In this document: positions 8,816 to 16,696 of the stretch, piece after piece
Layout of the letters: each line of letters starts with the position of its first letter
How positions within the stretch are numbered: position 1 is the first letter of the stretch
DNA from: Cohnella lupini
Lineage (GTDB): Bacteria; Bacillota; Bacilli; Paenibacillales; Paenibacillaceae
Direction of reading: 5' to 3'
NCBI RefSeq assembly: GCF_003386205.1
Contig: NZ_QRDY01000011.1
Location: 112,320 to 176,319 of the forward strand
Length of the DNA: 64,000 nucleotides
Made by a program: the position numbers and the translations under genes
The notes under the pieces: model-generated
Told to the model about the DNA's origin: nothing
What the model saw: the letters and a program-made list of their open reading frames with translations, nothing else
The model's database searches: none

Positions 8816-9274
8816 TTACTTAGCCGAAGCTCGCGCTTGAGCGACGAATTCTCGGACCGCGCCTTCCATTTTCCACGTACCTAATGGCGCGTCGTGAAAT
8901 TTTACCGTGACTTCTCCGGAATTCGGAACTCCGGTCAGCTCTAAGTTCGTGGATTTAATCGAATAGGAGCCGTCCGCGTTGTCCACGTAAGTTGCCTCGC
9001 TCGCTTCGCCTGCCATCGCTTTGATGGCTTGGTCCTTCGCTTCGGCCGAGACCATGTCCCCTATCGCTCCGATTTCCTCGGAAACCCTGCTCTTGATATC
9101 TTCAACGCTGTACCCGCCATACGTAGCGATACCTAAGATGATAGCTGCTACCAATACCCATTTCAGCACGGTTTTGACCACTTTCATGATCAAGAAAATC
9201 GCCACGATGGCGATGACCACCACCAGCCAATGATCCTTCAAGAACTGAATCCAGGCATCCGTATCGAGACTCAT
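8816..9274 (-). CDS. Small membrane-anchored protein of unknown function
   Basis: 152 residues. A hydrophobic N-terminal region (about residues 14-50) with two adjacent membrane segments is followed by a soluble tail with a short beta-rich domain (VDNADGSYSIKS, GEVTVKFHDAP). I do not recognise a named family. GGGGGAG sits 5 nt upstream of the ATG. It is the first gene of the three-gene run with the transglutaminase and PBP, 5 nt before the former, so it probably acts with them at the membrane. Confidence 0.7.
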   Translation of the reverse strand: MSLDTDAWIQFLKDHWLVVVIAIVAIFLIMKVVKTVLKWVLVAAIILGIATYGGYSVEDIKSRVSEEIGAIGDMVSAEAKDQAIKAMAGEASEATYVDNADGSYSIKSTNLELTGVPNSGEVTVKFHDAPLGTWKMEGAVREFVAQARASAK

Positions 9275-9320
9275 TTAATCTCCCCCATAACCATTATCGC
9301 TCAGAGCTCGCAATATTCCT

Positions 9321-9350
9321 ATTATACCGTAATGATAATACCCCCGTAAA
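9321..9350 (-). promoter_or_regulatory. Promoter of the envelope operon
   Basis: Minus strand TTTACG (9350-9345), 18-nt spacer, TATAAT (9326-9321), placed about 50 nt before the first gene. The -10 is perfect and the -35 weak. Confidence 0.5.
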
Positions 9351-9448
9351 CGACGGTCATAACCGCGGCGGTCGGCACGTAAAAGTAGGATAAGCCGCTA
9401 AAGCGGACGAGGGGTGCTCGGATCCCCTACATGAGGAGGTAGCGGACC

Positions 9449-10645
9449 ATGAAAACCGCCGTCTGGCTTTATTTGTTTTTGTTCGTCGCGTTCTTCGATT
9501 TGCATGCCCAATACCCCATGCTCACTCCGTTCGCCGTCTCTTTGGGGGCTGCCCCCTCGTTTATCGGACTAGTCATGGGGATGTATTCCTTAACTCATCT
9601 GCCCGGTAATTTGATCGCGGGGATCGCCGTGGATCGTTTCGGAAGCCGGTTCTTCATTGCCGTCAGCTTAGTGGGGGCGGGTATCCTCCTGCTTTTTCAA
9701 GCGAGGGTAACGGACCCTTGGCAGCTGCTGTATATTCGCTCCATCAGCGGGTTCGTGCTGGCGTTCCTATCCCCGGCTTGCATGTCCATGCTTGCAAGAC
9801 TAGCCAAAGATCACATCCACCAGGGCAAGCTCATGGCTGGCAACGGGCTCGTTCACACGATCGCTTCCGTCGTCTCGCCGGCGGCGGGAGCCTATCTTGC
9901 GGCCTCGATCGGGTTTAAGCAATCTTTTTCCGTACTTGGGTGGGTGCTGCTCCTCACCGGTTTTCTATCCCTGTGGTTCGTGAAGGAACCTGCGCGTACG
10001 CCCGAAGAAATAGCGGAGTTTAAAAAGAAACCCGCTCCCAAGCTCAAGCCCACGGAAACGACCGAAGCGAACGTCCCTAAGGGTTTTCCATGGGCTATTT
10101 TCTCGCTTCCCGTCGGCATGGCTTGCGCTCAAGGCATTCTTGCGTTCGAGCTCCCCCTTCGAGGCAACGACGCAGCTACGATCATGAGCACCGGGATATT
10201 ATTTTCGGTTGTCAGCTTAGGCGCGCTCGTCACTTTGGGCCTATTGTTCCTTAACCGTTACTTACCCTATAACCGAACGATAATCGGAGTATCGTTGTTG
10301 GCGGTTTGTTATTACGGACTAGCTTCCGGATGGCCTATTCCGCTACTTGGCCTGCTATTCGTCATTGGGATGGCGAAAGGAGTTATTTTTCCCGCGATGA
10401 CCTCCTTCCTTCTCCAGTTGAGCGGGCCAACGCGTTACGGAAGGACCTTCTCGATTTTGTCGATCTCTCTGTCGATCGGATCGTTCCTGGGTCCCGTGGC
10501 GGCAGGCGCCGTACGAGATCACTTTTCTCCCTATTTCCTTTCGTTTCTCGCGCTTATGATCTCCTTGGCTCTGCTATTTCCCCGAGCGTCCTATCGGGCG
10601 AATTGGAACCCGCGCGCGTCCATCCCCCCCGCTTCGGGACATTAA
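9449..10645 (+). CDS. MFS transporter
   Basis: A 398-residue major facilitator with about 12 membrane helices. The conserved loop between helices 2 and 3 reads GIAVDRFGSRF (variant of the G-x-x-x-D-R-x-G-R motif), and a central charged loop occurs around residues 180-215 (KKKPAPKLKPTE). An excellent ribosome binding site, GAGGAGGT, precedes the ATG. Substrate is not evident; drug or small-molecule efflux is the usual guess for this group. It stands alone. Confidence 0.85.
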   Translation: MKTAVWLYLFLFVAFFDLHAQYPMLTPFAVSLGAAPSFIGLVMGMYSLTHLPGNLIAGIAVDRFGSRFFIAVSLVGAGILLLFQARVTDPWQLLYIRSISGFVLAFLSPACMSMLARLAKDHIHQGKLMAGNGLVHTIASVVSPAAGAYLAASIGFKQSFSVLGWVLLLTGFLSLWFVKEPARTPEEIAEFKKKPAPKLKPTETTEANVPKGFPWAIFSLPVGMACAQGILAFELPLRGNDAATIMSTGILFSVVSLGALVTLGLLFLNRYLPYNRTIIGVSLLAVCYYGLASGWPIPLLGLLFVIGMAKGVIFPAMTSFLLQLSGPTRYGRTFSILSISLSIGSFLGPVAAGAVRDHFSPYFLSFLALMISLALLFPRASYRANWNPRASIPPASGH

Positions 10646-10800
10646 GCGGGTTTTCCTTCCGCCGATTATTTATTTAGGAACTGGGTATCCGCACACTTCA
10701 AGCCGCCGTTATGGGCATATCCTGCCATGTAGCCTATGCCAGGTAGCCGGCGCAACCGGCAATCGGCCCAATCTAAGGCAACAGTAGCGGGGTGACGTAC

Positions 10801-10890
10801 ATGTCCCAAATCGCAGGCGGGTACGGACCGAACACGACAATCGTTATCGTCCTGTTCATTCTGCTCGTCATCGTACTTCGAGCTTGTTAA
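10801..10890 (+). CDS. YjcZ-like small sporulation membrane peptide
   Basis: A 29-residue peptide starting MSQIAGGYGPN followed by one hydrophobic helix rich in Ile, Val and Leu and ending RAC. The Gly-Tyr-Gly N-terminus and single membrane segment match the YjcZ/YhcZ-type peptides of Bacillus and Paenibacillus that are made during sporulation. GGGGTG lies 6 nt upstream of the ATG and a terminator hairpin follows 12 nt after the stop, which together support a real gene despite its size. Confidence 0.7.
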   Translation: MSQIAGGYGPNTTIVIVLFILLVIVLRAC

Positions 10891-10902
10891 GCATTATTTG
10901 CT

Positions 10903-10920
10903 GGCCCTCAGCCGAGGGCC
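10903..10920 (+). terminator. Terminator after the YjcZ-like gene
   Basis: GGCCCTC (10903-10909), 4-nt loop, GAGGGCC (10914-10920), followed by a pyrimidine-rich GCTTCTTCTT. Confidence 0.65.
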
Positions 10921-10995
10921 GCTTCTTCTTGCGGTCCTTGGCAGTCGTCCGTCCGGTTTCCTAAGAACGGGACAAGCTTATCTCAACGAAAATGA

Positions 10996-11023
10996 TTGGA
11001 CAAAGCGGTACCGGTGGTACAAT
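10996..11023 (+). promoter_or_regulatory. Promoter of the mini-TOPRIM gene
   Basis: TTGGAC (10996-11001), 16-nt spacer, TACAAT (11018-11023), 60 nt before the ATG at 11083. Confidence 0.5.
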
Positions 11024-11082
11024 AGCGAGTAGATGAATCGTTAACCACGAAACGATATTTCCCTTGCTCCGGAGGATTAGCC

Positions 11083-11445
11083 ATGAACGTAGCCATAATC
11101 GTAGAAGGCAAGAACGACAAGAGCCGCCTCGCGCGCGTGCTTTCTCCCGAGGTTCCCATCCATTGCACGTTCGGTACATTGAATGCGAATCGCATGGAGT
11201 CGCTTCGCAAAGCGGTAGGTAACCGGCACGTCTATCTGTTCACCGATCACGATGCATCCGGTCGCCGCATACGAGGAATGCTCCGCGATGTATTTCCGGA
11301 TGCCGACCATATCTATACCCGTCGGGGTTACATGGGCGTCGAGGGCACACCGGAGGAATACCTCATCCAGCAGCTCGAGAAAGCGGGCCTCGACGAATAC
11401 ATCCTTTATCCCGACCCGGCAACGGCTTGGCCGCCTAAGGAATGA
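11083..11445 (+). CDS. Small TOPRIM-domain protein
   Basis: A 120-residue protein that is essentially a single TOPRIM fold: the glutamate motif IIVEGKND at residues 4-11 and the Asp-x-Asp motif in LFTDHDASGRR around residues 52-62. TOPRIM domains bind Mg and act in nicking, strand passage, primer synthesis or RNA processing (RNase M5). The protein is shorter than RNase M5 and lacks its extra C-terminal domain. CCGGAGGATTAGCC precedes the ATG. It is a single-gene unit with its own promoter. The function is unknown. Confidence 0.72.
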   Translation: MNVAIIVEGKNDKSRLARVLSPEVPIHCTFGTLNANRMESLRKAVGNRHVYLFTDHDASGRRIRGMLRDVFPDADHIYTRRGYMGVEGTPEEYLIQQLEKAGLDEYILYPDPATAWPPKE

Positions 11446-11670
11446 TTTTAGACGGCTATGCCCACGAGACGGTTACTACTCAAGTAGATAACGTTCTTCA
11501 TCCCTACTTTGACTCTAAAAAAAGGCTGATTAGCTTAAATAATAATGAGGTCTCCGGCCTCTACCGTCGAACCCAACCGAAATAGTAACGAAATCGAACT
11601 ATCTCCGGCCTCTACGGCCAATAAAATTCGCCCCTGTTACTCGAATATTTCATGCACCTCCGTAACCCAG

Positions 11671-11691
11671 GGTACTATTCCGCTCGAGAAG
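11671..11691 (+). repeat. 21-bp direct repeat, copy 1
   Basis: Begins GGTACTATTCCGCTCGAG and is identical to the copy at 12060-12080, 389 bp away. Both copies are preceded by GTAACC within 15 nt and followed by a CTG-containing sequence, so the similarity extends imperfectly beyond the 21 bp. Confidence 0.85.
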
Positions 11692-12059
11692 CGACTGTCG
11701 AACTTATAGCACCCTCAAGGTGGCTACTGCTTAGGTCTCCGCTGTCGAGTAATCGCTCGAAGAAAAATACGTCTCGGCATTACATTTACCGGAAACAAGC
11801 TAAGGAAATAGAATGGTAATCATCTTTATTCAAGCCTTTGAGGCGTTTTGGAACCAAAGAAGGATCGAGAAAATCGCTATTCATCAAAATTTTGTACCGA
11901 ATTGAACAAACTTAGAACAATAGCAATGAAAACCATCGTTATCCGGCTTACATCTTGAACAAACTTCAAAAATACATTGAATAACATCGCTATGATAACG
12001 AATGCTCATCATCACCCAAACTCACTTCCCGTTACCTACCGAAGTAGTAACCGCCTGAC

Positions 12060-12080
12060 GGTACTATTCCGCTCGAGAAG
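12060..12080 (+). repeat. 21-bp direct repeat, copy 2
   Basis: Second identical copy of the repeat at 11671-11691. Confidence 0.85.
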
Positions 12081-12156
12081 AAACTGACTGACTGCGAAGC
12101 AGCTTTAGGGCTTTATGTACAGCCTCGCGATACTAATTTTCCTGCGAAACAAAAAA

Positions 12157-12177
12157 AACACCCCGGCGCGGGGTGTT
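12157..12177 (-). terminator. Bidirectional-looking terminator of the ctaB-sco operon
   Basis: AACACCCCG (12157-12165), 3-nt loop, CGGGGTGTT (12169-12177), flanked by A8 on one side and T5 on the other, 10 nt beyond the Sco1 stop codon. Confidence 0.9.
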
Positions 12178-12186
12178 TTTCTCATT

Positions 12187-12903
12187 CTATAATAGACTTT
12201 TGATTTTCTTCGCCATATCCGCAGGCTTCAGGTTATCCTCGCCTTGTTCCGTGTAAGGACCGATATTAATCCAATCGCGGATTTGCCCTTTCTTGTCGAG
12301 CAGCACGATCAAGTTCATATGATAGAAATTGCCGTCATTGTCCTTGCCTGCATCGATCTGATACTTCCTAGCCAGATCCGCCGTACCCTGCTGGCTGTCG
12401 CCGCGCAGGAACTTCCATCCGCTCGGATCCGCGTCGAACCTATCCGCGTATTCCTTCAGAATCTCCGGCGTATCGTTGTCGGGATCGATCGTGACCGACA
12501 AGAACTCGACTTCCTTTCCGAACACGCCGTCCGCTTTCAATTCGTCCTGCACTTGCGACATTAGCGCCGTCGTCGGGGGGCAGACGTCCGGGCAGCTAGC
12601 GAAGAAGAAGTAGAGCAAGCGCGCTTTGCCATTCGTATCGCTCAGCGTTACCTTATTCCCGTCCGAATCGGCGTAAGTAAAATCGGTCCCTTGCCCTTGC
12701 GCCGGCATCGTCGCGTCGGCTTCCGACTTATTCTGCTGCAAAATAATGTAATATCCCATTACGATACATAGTCCGAGTACGATTAAAGAAAAACCGTATC
12801 TTCTCAGCCACGATTTAGGCGGTTGCGGTCTATTATCCGCTGAATACGGCATATCGACGCCTTCCACGCTCGATTGCGGTTGCTCGTCCTTGCGCTCGCT
12901 CAT
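12187..12903 (-). CDS. Sco1/SenC family copper chaperone
   Basis: A 238-residue membrane-anchored thioredoxin-fold protein that delivers copper to the CuA site of cytochrome c oxidase. One membrane helix lies around residues 36-54. The copper ligands are C104 and C108 (SCPDVCPP) and H195 (NFYHMNLIV), all present. The start ATG has GGGGTG upstream. It lies 6 nt downstream of ctaB, whose product makes the haem O precursor of the same oxidase, so the pair serves oxidase assembly. Confidence 0.9.
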   Translation of the reverse strand: MSERKDEQPQSSVEGVDMPYSADNRPQPPKSWLRRYGFSLIVLGLCIVMGYYIILQQNKSEADATMPAQGQGTDFTYADSDGNKVTLSDTNGKARLLYFFFASCPDVCPPTTALMSQVQDELKADGVFGKEVEFLSVTIDPDNDTPEILKEYADRFDADPSGWKFLRGDSQQGTADLARKYQIDAGKDNDGNFYHMNLIVLLDKKGQIRDWINIGPYTEQGEDNLKPADMAKKIKSLL

Positions 12904-12909
12904 TCGAAT

Positions 12910-13770
12910 CTACACCCCGTTCGTATCCAATATCATCGTTAAGAACATGATCATCAAGTAGTTGATGGAAATCATGAAGTCGGCCTTCGCCCATTTCTCG
13001 TCATCCTTGGCGCGCAGTCCGGATAATGCGTGGATAAACCAAACTATCGCGATACCGACGGAAAAAATAAGGAAGTAAATACCGACGTAATCGTAATTGT
13101 ACATTAGGACGCTAGCCGGAATCAGCAACAGGATATAAGGAAGCATCTGCCACTTCGTGCGGGTCACGCCTTTAACGACCGGCAATAACGGGAAGCCGGC
13201 CGCCCTGTACTCTTCCTTCCTCCTGATCGCAAGCGACCAGAAGTGGGCCGGCTGCCATAAGAACAGCAAAGCGAACAAGATCCAAGCCCCCGCGTCGATT
13301 TCGTTGCTGACGGCGCAATATCCGATGACGGGAGGCATCGCGCCCGAAATTCCGCCGATCGACGTGCTCCAAGTCGAACTTCGTTTAAGCCACATCGTAT
13401 AGACGACGACATAAACGAACATACCGAGCAGGCCTAGCCAGCCGGACAAGACGTTTACCAAAGCAAACAGGACGATCTGTCCCACGATTCCGAGAATGAC
13501 GGCATAACCGAGAACGAAACCCGGGGTCATTCTGTTCTGCGGAAGAGCCCGGTCGCGCGTTCTCTCCATCTTCATGTCGAGCTCGCGGTCTAAGTAATTA
13601 TTGAAAACGCATGCGGATGCCATGGTTAACGCAGAGCCGATAAGCATCCATAGCAATTCCCAGCTGAGTATATTGTCCCATTTGGAAGCGACCCAATAAC
13701 CGCCGAAAGCCGCGATCAAGTTCAAGCGAATAATACGCGGCTTGGTTAAAGCCACAAGATCTTTAAGCAC
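12910..13770 (-). CDS. ctaB: Protohaem IX farnesyltransferase
   Basis: A 286-residue UbiA-family prenyltransferase with about 8-9 membrane helices that converts haem B to haem O. The polyprenyl-diphosphate/Mg motif is NNYLDRELDMKMERTRDR (around residues 57-74), with the second Asp-rich loop (GLRAKDDEKWAKADF) near the C-terminus. GTG start at 13770 with AAAGGAGG 6 nt upstream. It is first in the two-gene operon with the Sco1 gene. Confidence 0.93.
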   Translation of the reverse strand: MLKDLVALTKPRIIRLNLIAAFGGYWVASKWDNILSWELLWMLIGSALTMASACVFNNYLDRELDMKMERTRDRALPQNRMTPGFVLGYAVILGIVGQIVLFALVNVLSGWLGLLGMFVYVVVYTMWLKRSSTWSTSIGGISGAMPPVIGYCAVSNEIDAGAWILFALLFLWQPAHFWSLAIRRKEEYRAAGFPLLPVVKGVTRTKWQMLPYILLLIPASVLMYNYDYVGIYFLIFSVGIAIVWFIHALSGLRAKDDEKWAKADFMISINYLMIMFLTMILDTNGV

Positions 13771-13819
13771 GGAGTTCCTCCTTTATGCAAGTAAAGCGGC
13801 ATAACCTGACGTTTGTTCA

Positions 13820-13849
13820 ATGATACCGCATATCTTCAATCATTGACAA
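13820..13849 (-). promoter_or_regulatory. ctaB promoter
   Basis: Minus strand TTGTCA (13849-13844), 18-nt spacer, TATCAT (13825-13820), 50 nt before the ctaB start. Confidence 0.5.
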
Positions 13850-13932
13850 TGTTCGCTCTTTCGAATTCATCAAATCGCCACCGCCTGTGAACAAGGTGCG
13901 AACGACGGGACAAAACGGTACTTCGCATTGTC

Positions 13933-13959
13933 ACATAAATCGGGCTTTCAAAATACACT
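13933..13959 (+). promoter_or_regulatory. Possible sigma-E promoter of cwlJ
   Basis: ACATAAA (13933-13939) and AATACACT (13952-13959) approximate the sigma-E -35 and -10 elements, about 70 nt before cwlJ. In Bacillus subtilis cwlJ is mother-cell expressed, which agrees with this. The match is partial. Confidence 0.35.
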
Positions 13960-14027
13960 GTATTGCGACAATTGCCTAATGCCAAAGCAAAAGGCGTAGG
14001 CGGTTTACAAGAAAGGTGGCATGCGAA

Positions 14028-14450
14028 TTGGCCGTTATCAAGACAAACAGCGACGATGTCAGAATGCTAGCTCGCCTCATGCGCGCCGAAGCCGAGGGCG
14101 ATGGCGAGCTTGGCATGCTCATGGTTGGCAACGTCGGCGTTAACCGCGTTCTCGGCAATTGTCTGGATTTCAGGAACATTAGGTCCATTCCAAACATGGT
14201 ATACCAATCTCCCGGCGGCTTCGAAGCGGTACAGAAGCCCTACTTTTATCAGAAAGCAAGGGAAAAAGACGTTCGATTGGCGCAGCGCGTGGTCAACGGC
14301 GAGAGACAAAGTCCTGCTTCAAACGCTCTGTGGTTTTTCCGTCCCGCGGGAGGCTGCCCGGCCACTTGGTACGATCAAGCCAACACGGGAAGATTCAAAG
14401 CGCACTGCTTCTTCGCGCCGACCGCAGAGGATTGTCCGACAGTTTATTAG
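14028..14450 (+). CDS. cwlJ: Spore cortex-lytic cell wall hydrolase CwlJ
   Basis: A 140-residue SleB/CwlJ-family hydrolase that degrades spore cortex during germination. The family signature ARLMRAEAEGDGELGMLMVG (putative catalytic Glu region) and NVGVNR are near the N-terminus, and the fold continues to ALWFF and FFAPT at the C-terminus. There is no signal peptide, as usual for CwlJ. I chose TTG at 14028 (M-A-V-I-K) since AAAGGTGG is 8 nt upstream; a GTG at 14016 overlaps that site. gerQ follows 18 nt later, the conserved partner needed for CwlJ placement. Confidence 0.9.
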   Translation: MAVIKTNSDDVRMLARLMRAEAEGDGELGMLMVGNVGVNRVLGNCLDFRNIRSIPNMVYQSPGGFEAVQKPYFYQKAREKDVRLAQRVVNGERQSPASNALWFFRPAGGCPATWYDQANTGRFKAHCFFAPTAEDCPTVY

Positions 14451-14468
14451 TTCAAAGGAGGATTTACG

Positions 14469-14954
14469 ATGTTAAACAACAAGTGGCCGCCTTACCCGCA
14501 GAACCAAGTAATGCCCATGACTGCCCAATCAGGAGGAATGATGCCGATGGCTATGCAACCTATGATGCCCATGAGTACCCAAGGGGGCATGATGCCCATG
14601 CCCGGTATGATGATGCAGGGCTCGATGCCTCCGTCGGTTCCGAGCGGCGCTGCGATTACTCAAGGCGGAATGACTTTCCCAGGAGGTCCAGGCAACGAGG
14701 AATCCTATGTAGAGAACATCCTCAGGATGAATCTTGGCAAAGTAGCTACATTATACATGACCTATGAGAATAACTCCGAATGGAACGCCAAAATATTCAA
14801 AGGCGTACTGGAAGCGGCCGGACGCGACCATATCATCATCAGCGACCCGGCTACGGGCAAGCGCTACTTATTGCTCACGCTTAACTTGGACTACATCACG
14901 TTCGACGAGCCGATCAACTACAATCTTCCGTTCGGCTCCACTCCTACTCGCTAA
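14469..14954 (+). CDS. gerQ: Spore coat protein GerQ
   Basis: 161 residues. The N-terminal half is low-complexity and rich in Met, Pro, Gly and Gln. The conserved C-terminal half (ESYVENILRMNLGKVATLYM through LNLDYITFDEPINY) is the GerQ domain. GerQ is a coat protein crosslinked by the transglutaminase Tgl and is required to localise CwlJ in the spore. AAAGGAGG precedes the ATG. The gene forms an operon with cwlJ and overlaps the convergent 14944-15228 gene by 11 nt. Confidence 0.92.
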   Translation: MLNNKWPPYPQNQVMPMTAQSGGMMPMAMQPMMPMSTQGGMMPMPGMMMQGSMPPSVPSGAAITQGGMTFPGGPGNEESYVENILRMNLGKVATLYMTYENNSEWNAKIFKGVLEAAGRDHIIISDPATGKRYLLLTLNLDYITFDEPINYNLPFGSTPTR

Positions 14955-15228
14955 TTTCCAGCGGACGGAAAGTCCAAATTCTCAATCCGTCCTTTCCTCC
15001 CTTGATCCACTGCTCCATTTCCACCCAAGAACGTCCCTCGCGACGTTCTTTTTCCTTTTCCGCGGCTTCGGCCGCCGAACCGCAGCGCCGAATTTCGACG
15101 AATACTCCGGGTTGACCCGTATTTTCGAGAATTTCGACCCCGTTCCATCGTATCGCATCGGTTCGAAACCACTTGTCAAACTCGTCGCGATGCGTTTCGG
15201 GTATGACGTATTCACAGAAGAGAATCAC
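14944..15228 (-). CDS. Small hypothetical protein
   Basis: 94 residues, charged and soluble, with a mid-section EIRRCGSAAEAAEKEKERRE and a C-terminus rich in Trp. I do not recognise a family; the overall look (a short ferredoxin-like alpha/beta domain) is a guess. I prefer the GTG at 15228 (starting M-I-L-F-C-E-Y) since AAAGGGGGG is 6 nt upstream; an ATG at 15252 would place that site inside the gene. It is convergent with gerQ. Confidence 0.6.
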   Translation of the reverse strand: MILFCEYVIPETHRDEFDKWFRTDAIRWNGVEILENTGQPGVFVEIRRCGSAAEAAEKEKERREGRSWVEMEQWIKGGKDGLRIWTFRPLEISE

Positions 15229-15301
15229 ACCTTGATCCCCCCTTTCCTTCATATTTTCAAGCTAAGACGACCATACTGAAAGCAATAAGGGGGCTAAGCT
15301 T

Positions 15302-16285
15302 ATGGATACAGGAACGCACTTCATATTCGGGCTCGGCCTTGGCGGACTCGCCATGGTAGATCCAGCCGTGACATCTCATGCCTACGGTCCCGTTGCCGTT
15401 CTGATCGGCACGATCGCCGGCTCCAACGCGCCGGACTTGGACGGACTGCTTCGATTCAAGAGCAATGCCGATTATATCAAAAATCATCGCGGGCTGTCCC
15501 ATTCTTTTCCGGCCATCATCGGCTGGGCTGCGTTGATCACTACCGTCGTATCGTTGCTCTTCCGGGAAATCCCTTGGTGGCATATCGGTTTCTGGGTGCT
15601 GCTCGCCGTCGTCGTTCACGTTTTCTCTGATCTATTCAATTCTTACGGAACGCAAGCCTTTCGCCCCGTAAGCAGGCAATGGGTCGCCTGGAATATCATC
15701 CACATATTCGACCCGTTTATTTTCTCCACGCATCTCCTCGCTATTCTGTTATGGATATCGGGAGCCGCGACGCCGCAAGTCGTATTCCCCGTTCTTTATA
15801 TTATGTTGGGCATCTATTACGGCTGGAGAACTTTAGTTCACCGAAGGCTGTCCCGCAAAATCCCGAAACAAGATACGGAATACCAAGCCGGGGACAGATA
15901 CAGTCTGCTGCCTACCGTATCGCTGTACCGTTGGAATCTGGTCAGAATTTCAAAGGACTGCACGTACGGCATCGGAGAATGGGATCACGGCAGACTCAAA
16001 TGGATCGACGTGCTGAAATGCGATGAGCATCCGGCGATAGAGGCATCCAAACAGCACCTGGATGTACAAGCATTTCTATCCGTCACGCCTTTCCCCTGCG
16101 GGCACGTGAAGCCCCAAACTTGGGGATACGAGGTTAGGTGGGTGGATATACGTTACAGGTACCGCAGGCAATTTCCGTTCGTAGCCGTCGTTCTCATGGA
16201 CTTGTCCTTTAATCCCTTGCAATCATACGTGGGATGGTTAAGCGACGATCGATTGGAAAAAAGACTAAAGATGAATACGTATTGA
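15302..16285 (+). CDS. YfhP-like membrane-bound metal-dependent hydrolase (YdjM/DUF457 family)
   Basis: 327 residues. The N-terminal about 180 residues contain several membrane helices with His/Asp clusters (DTGTHFIFG near the start, NAPDLDGLLRF, HRGLSHSFPA, HVFSDLFNSYG) typical of the YdjM family, inner-membrane proteins proposed to be metal-dependent hydrolases. The C-terminal about 130 residues are soluble. Size and layout match Bacillus YfhP. AAGGGGG is 8 nt upstream of the ATG. Substrate unknown. Confidence 0.82.
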   Translation: MDTGTHFIFGLGLGGLAMVDPAVTSHAYGPVAVLIGTIAGSNAPDLDGLLRFKSNADYIKNHRGLSHSFPAIIGWAALITTVVSLLFREIPWWHIGFWVLLAVVVHVFSDLFNSYGTQAFRPVSRQWVAWNIIHIFDPFIFSTHLLAILLWISGAATPQVVFPVLYIMLGIYYGWRTLVHRRLSRKIPKQDTEYQAGDRYSLLPTVSLYRWNLVRISKDCTYGIGEWDHGRLKWIDVLKCDEHPAIEASKQHLDVQAFLSVTPFPCGHVKPQTWGYEVRWVDIRYRYRRQFPFVAVVLMDLSFNPLQSYVGWLSDDRLEKRLKMNTY

Positions 16286-16289
16286 CGAA

Positions 16290-16325
16290 AAGCGGGAAAG
16301 CCCTGATCGCAAGGCTTTCCCGCTT
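16290..16325 (+). terminator. Terminator after the YfhP-like gene
   Basis: 13-bp inverted repeat AAGCGGGAAAGCC (16290-16302) with its complement at 16313-16325. The T-tract on the plus side is poor, so strength is uncertain. Confidence 0.65.
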
Positions 16326-16356
16326 GACGTTTGTCGCCTGTGAGCGCACAATATGA

Positions 16357-16383
16357 AAAGCCCGAGGGCTAGCCTCGGGCTTT
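16357..16383 (-). terminator. Terminator after SASP gene
   Basis: 11-bp perfect hairpin AAAGCCCGAGG / CCTCGGGCTTT with a 5-nt loop, 20 nt beyond the SASP stop codon on the minus strand. Confidence 0.8.
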
Positions 16384-16403
16384 CGGTGCCGGACTATGAG
16401 TCC

Positions 16404-16607
16404 TTAGCGACCGGATAGTTGTTGCTCGGCCATTTGTACGAGCTTCTTGGTGATATAACCACCGAGGGAACCTGCATCGCGGGATGTTACGTTACCGTAA
16501 TATCCATCTGCCGGGATTTGCACCCCTAGAGATTGAGCTGCTTCCATCTTCATGCTTTGCAATGCTGCTCTTGCTTGTGGTACTACTAGTTGGTTACTTG
16601 ACGCCAT
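16404..16607 (-). CDS. Alpha/beta-type small acid-soluble spore protein
   Basis: 67 residues with both SASP signatures: the GPR protease-site region (KMEAAQSLGVQI) and the DNA-binding C-terminal motif GGYITKKLVQMAE. These proteins saturate spore DNA, protect it from UV, and are degraded at germination. GGGAGAATTTACTC precedes the ATG. A clear sigma-G promoter lies upstream. A paralogue is encoded at 20512. Confidence 0.95.
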   Translation of the reverse strand: MASSNQLVVPQARAALQSMKMEAAQSLGVQIPADGYYGNVTSRDAGSLGGYITKKLVQMAEQQLSGR

Positions 16608-16656
16608 GAGTAAATTCTCCCTTCGCCTAGATGATTGGTTTGCAAGCTTGCCAACT

Positions 16657-16685
16657 TAGTATGCTAGAAACGAAGAAAAATATGC
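16657..16685 (-). promoter_or_regulatory. Sigma-G promoter of SASP gene
   Basis: Minus strand GCATA (16685-16681), 17-nt spacer, CATACTA (16663-16657). This fits the sigma-G consensus and is nearly identical in both boxes and spacing to the promoter of the second SASP gene at 20461-20489. Confidence 0.75.
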
Positions 16686-16696
16686 GAGGTGAAATC

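Larger units (their letters stand above)
11446..12156. other. Gene-free island with short direct repeats
   Basis: About 710 nt without a convincing gene, visibly richer in A+T than its surroundings. A 21-bp sequence (beginning GGTACTATTCCGCTCGAG) occurs at 11671-11691 and again at 12060-12080. A 14-bp sequence TCTCCGGCCTCTAC occurs at 11551-11564 and 11602-11615. TTGAACAAACTT occurs twice near 11903 and 11957. A short reading from 11812 (including AFEAFWNQRRIEK) vaguely recalls the end of an IS3-type transposase, but this is weak. It may be a decayed mobile element. Confidence 0.5.

Noticed and set aside
11812..11905. Possible IS3-type transposase end
   Set aside because: The resemblance is limited to a few residues, there is no upstream coding sequence and no terminal inverted repeats; kept only as a remark on the repeat island.
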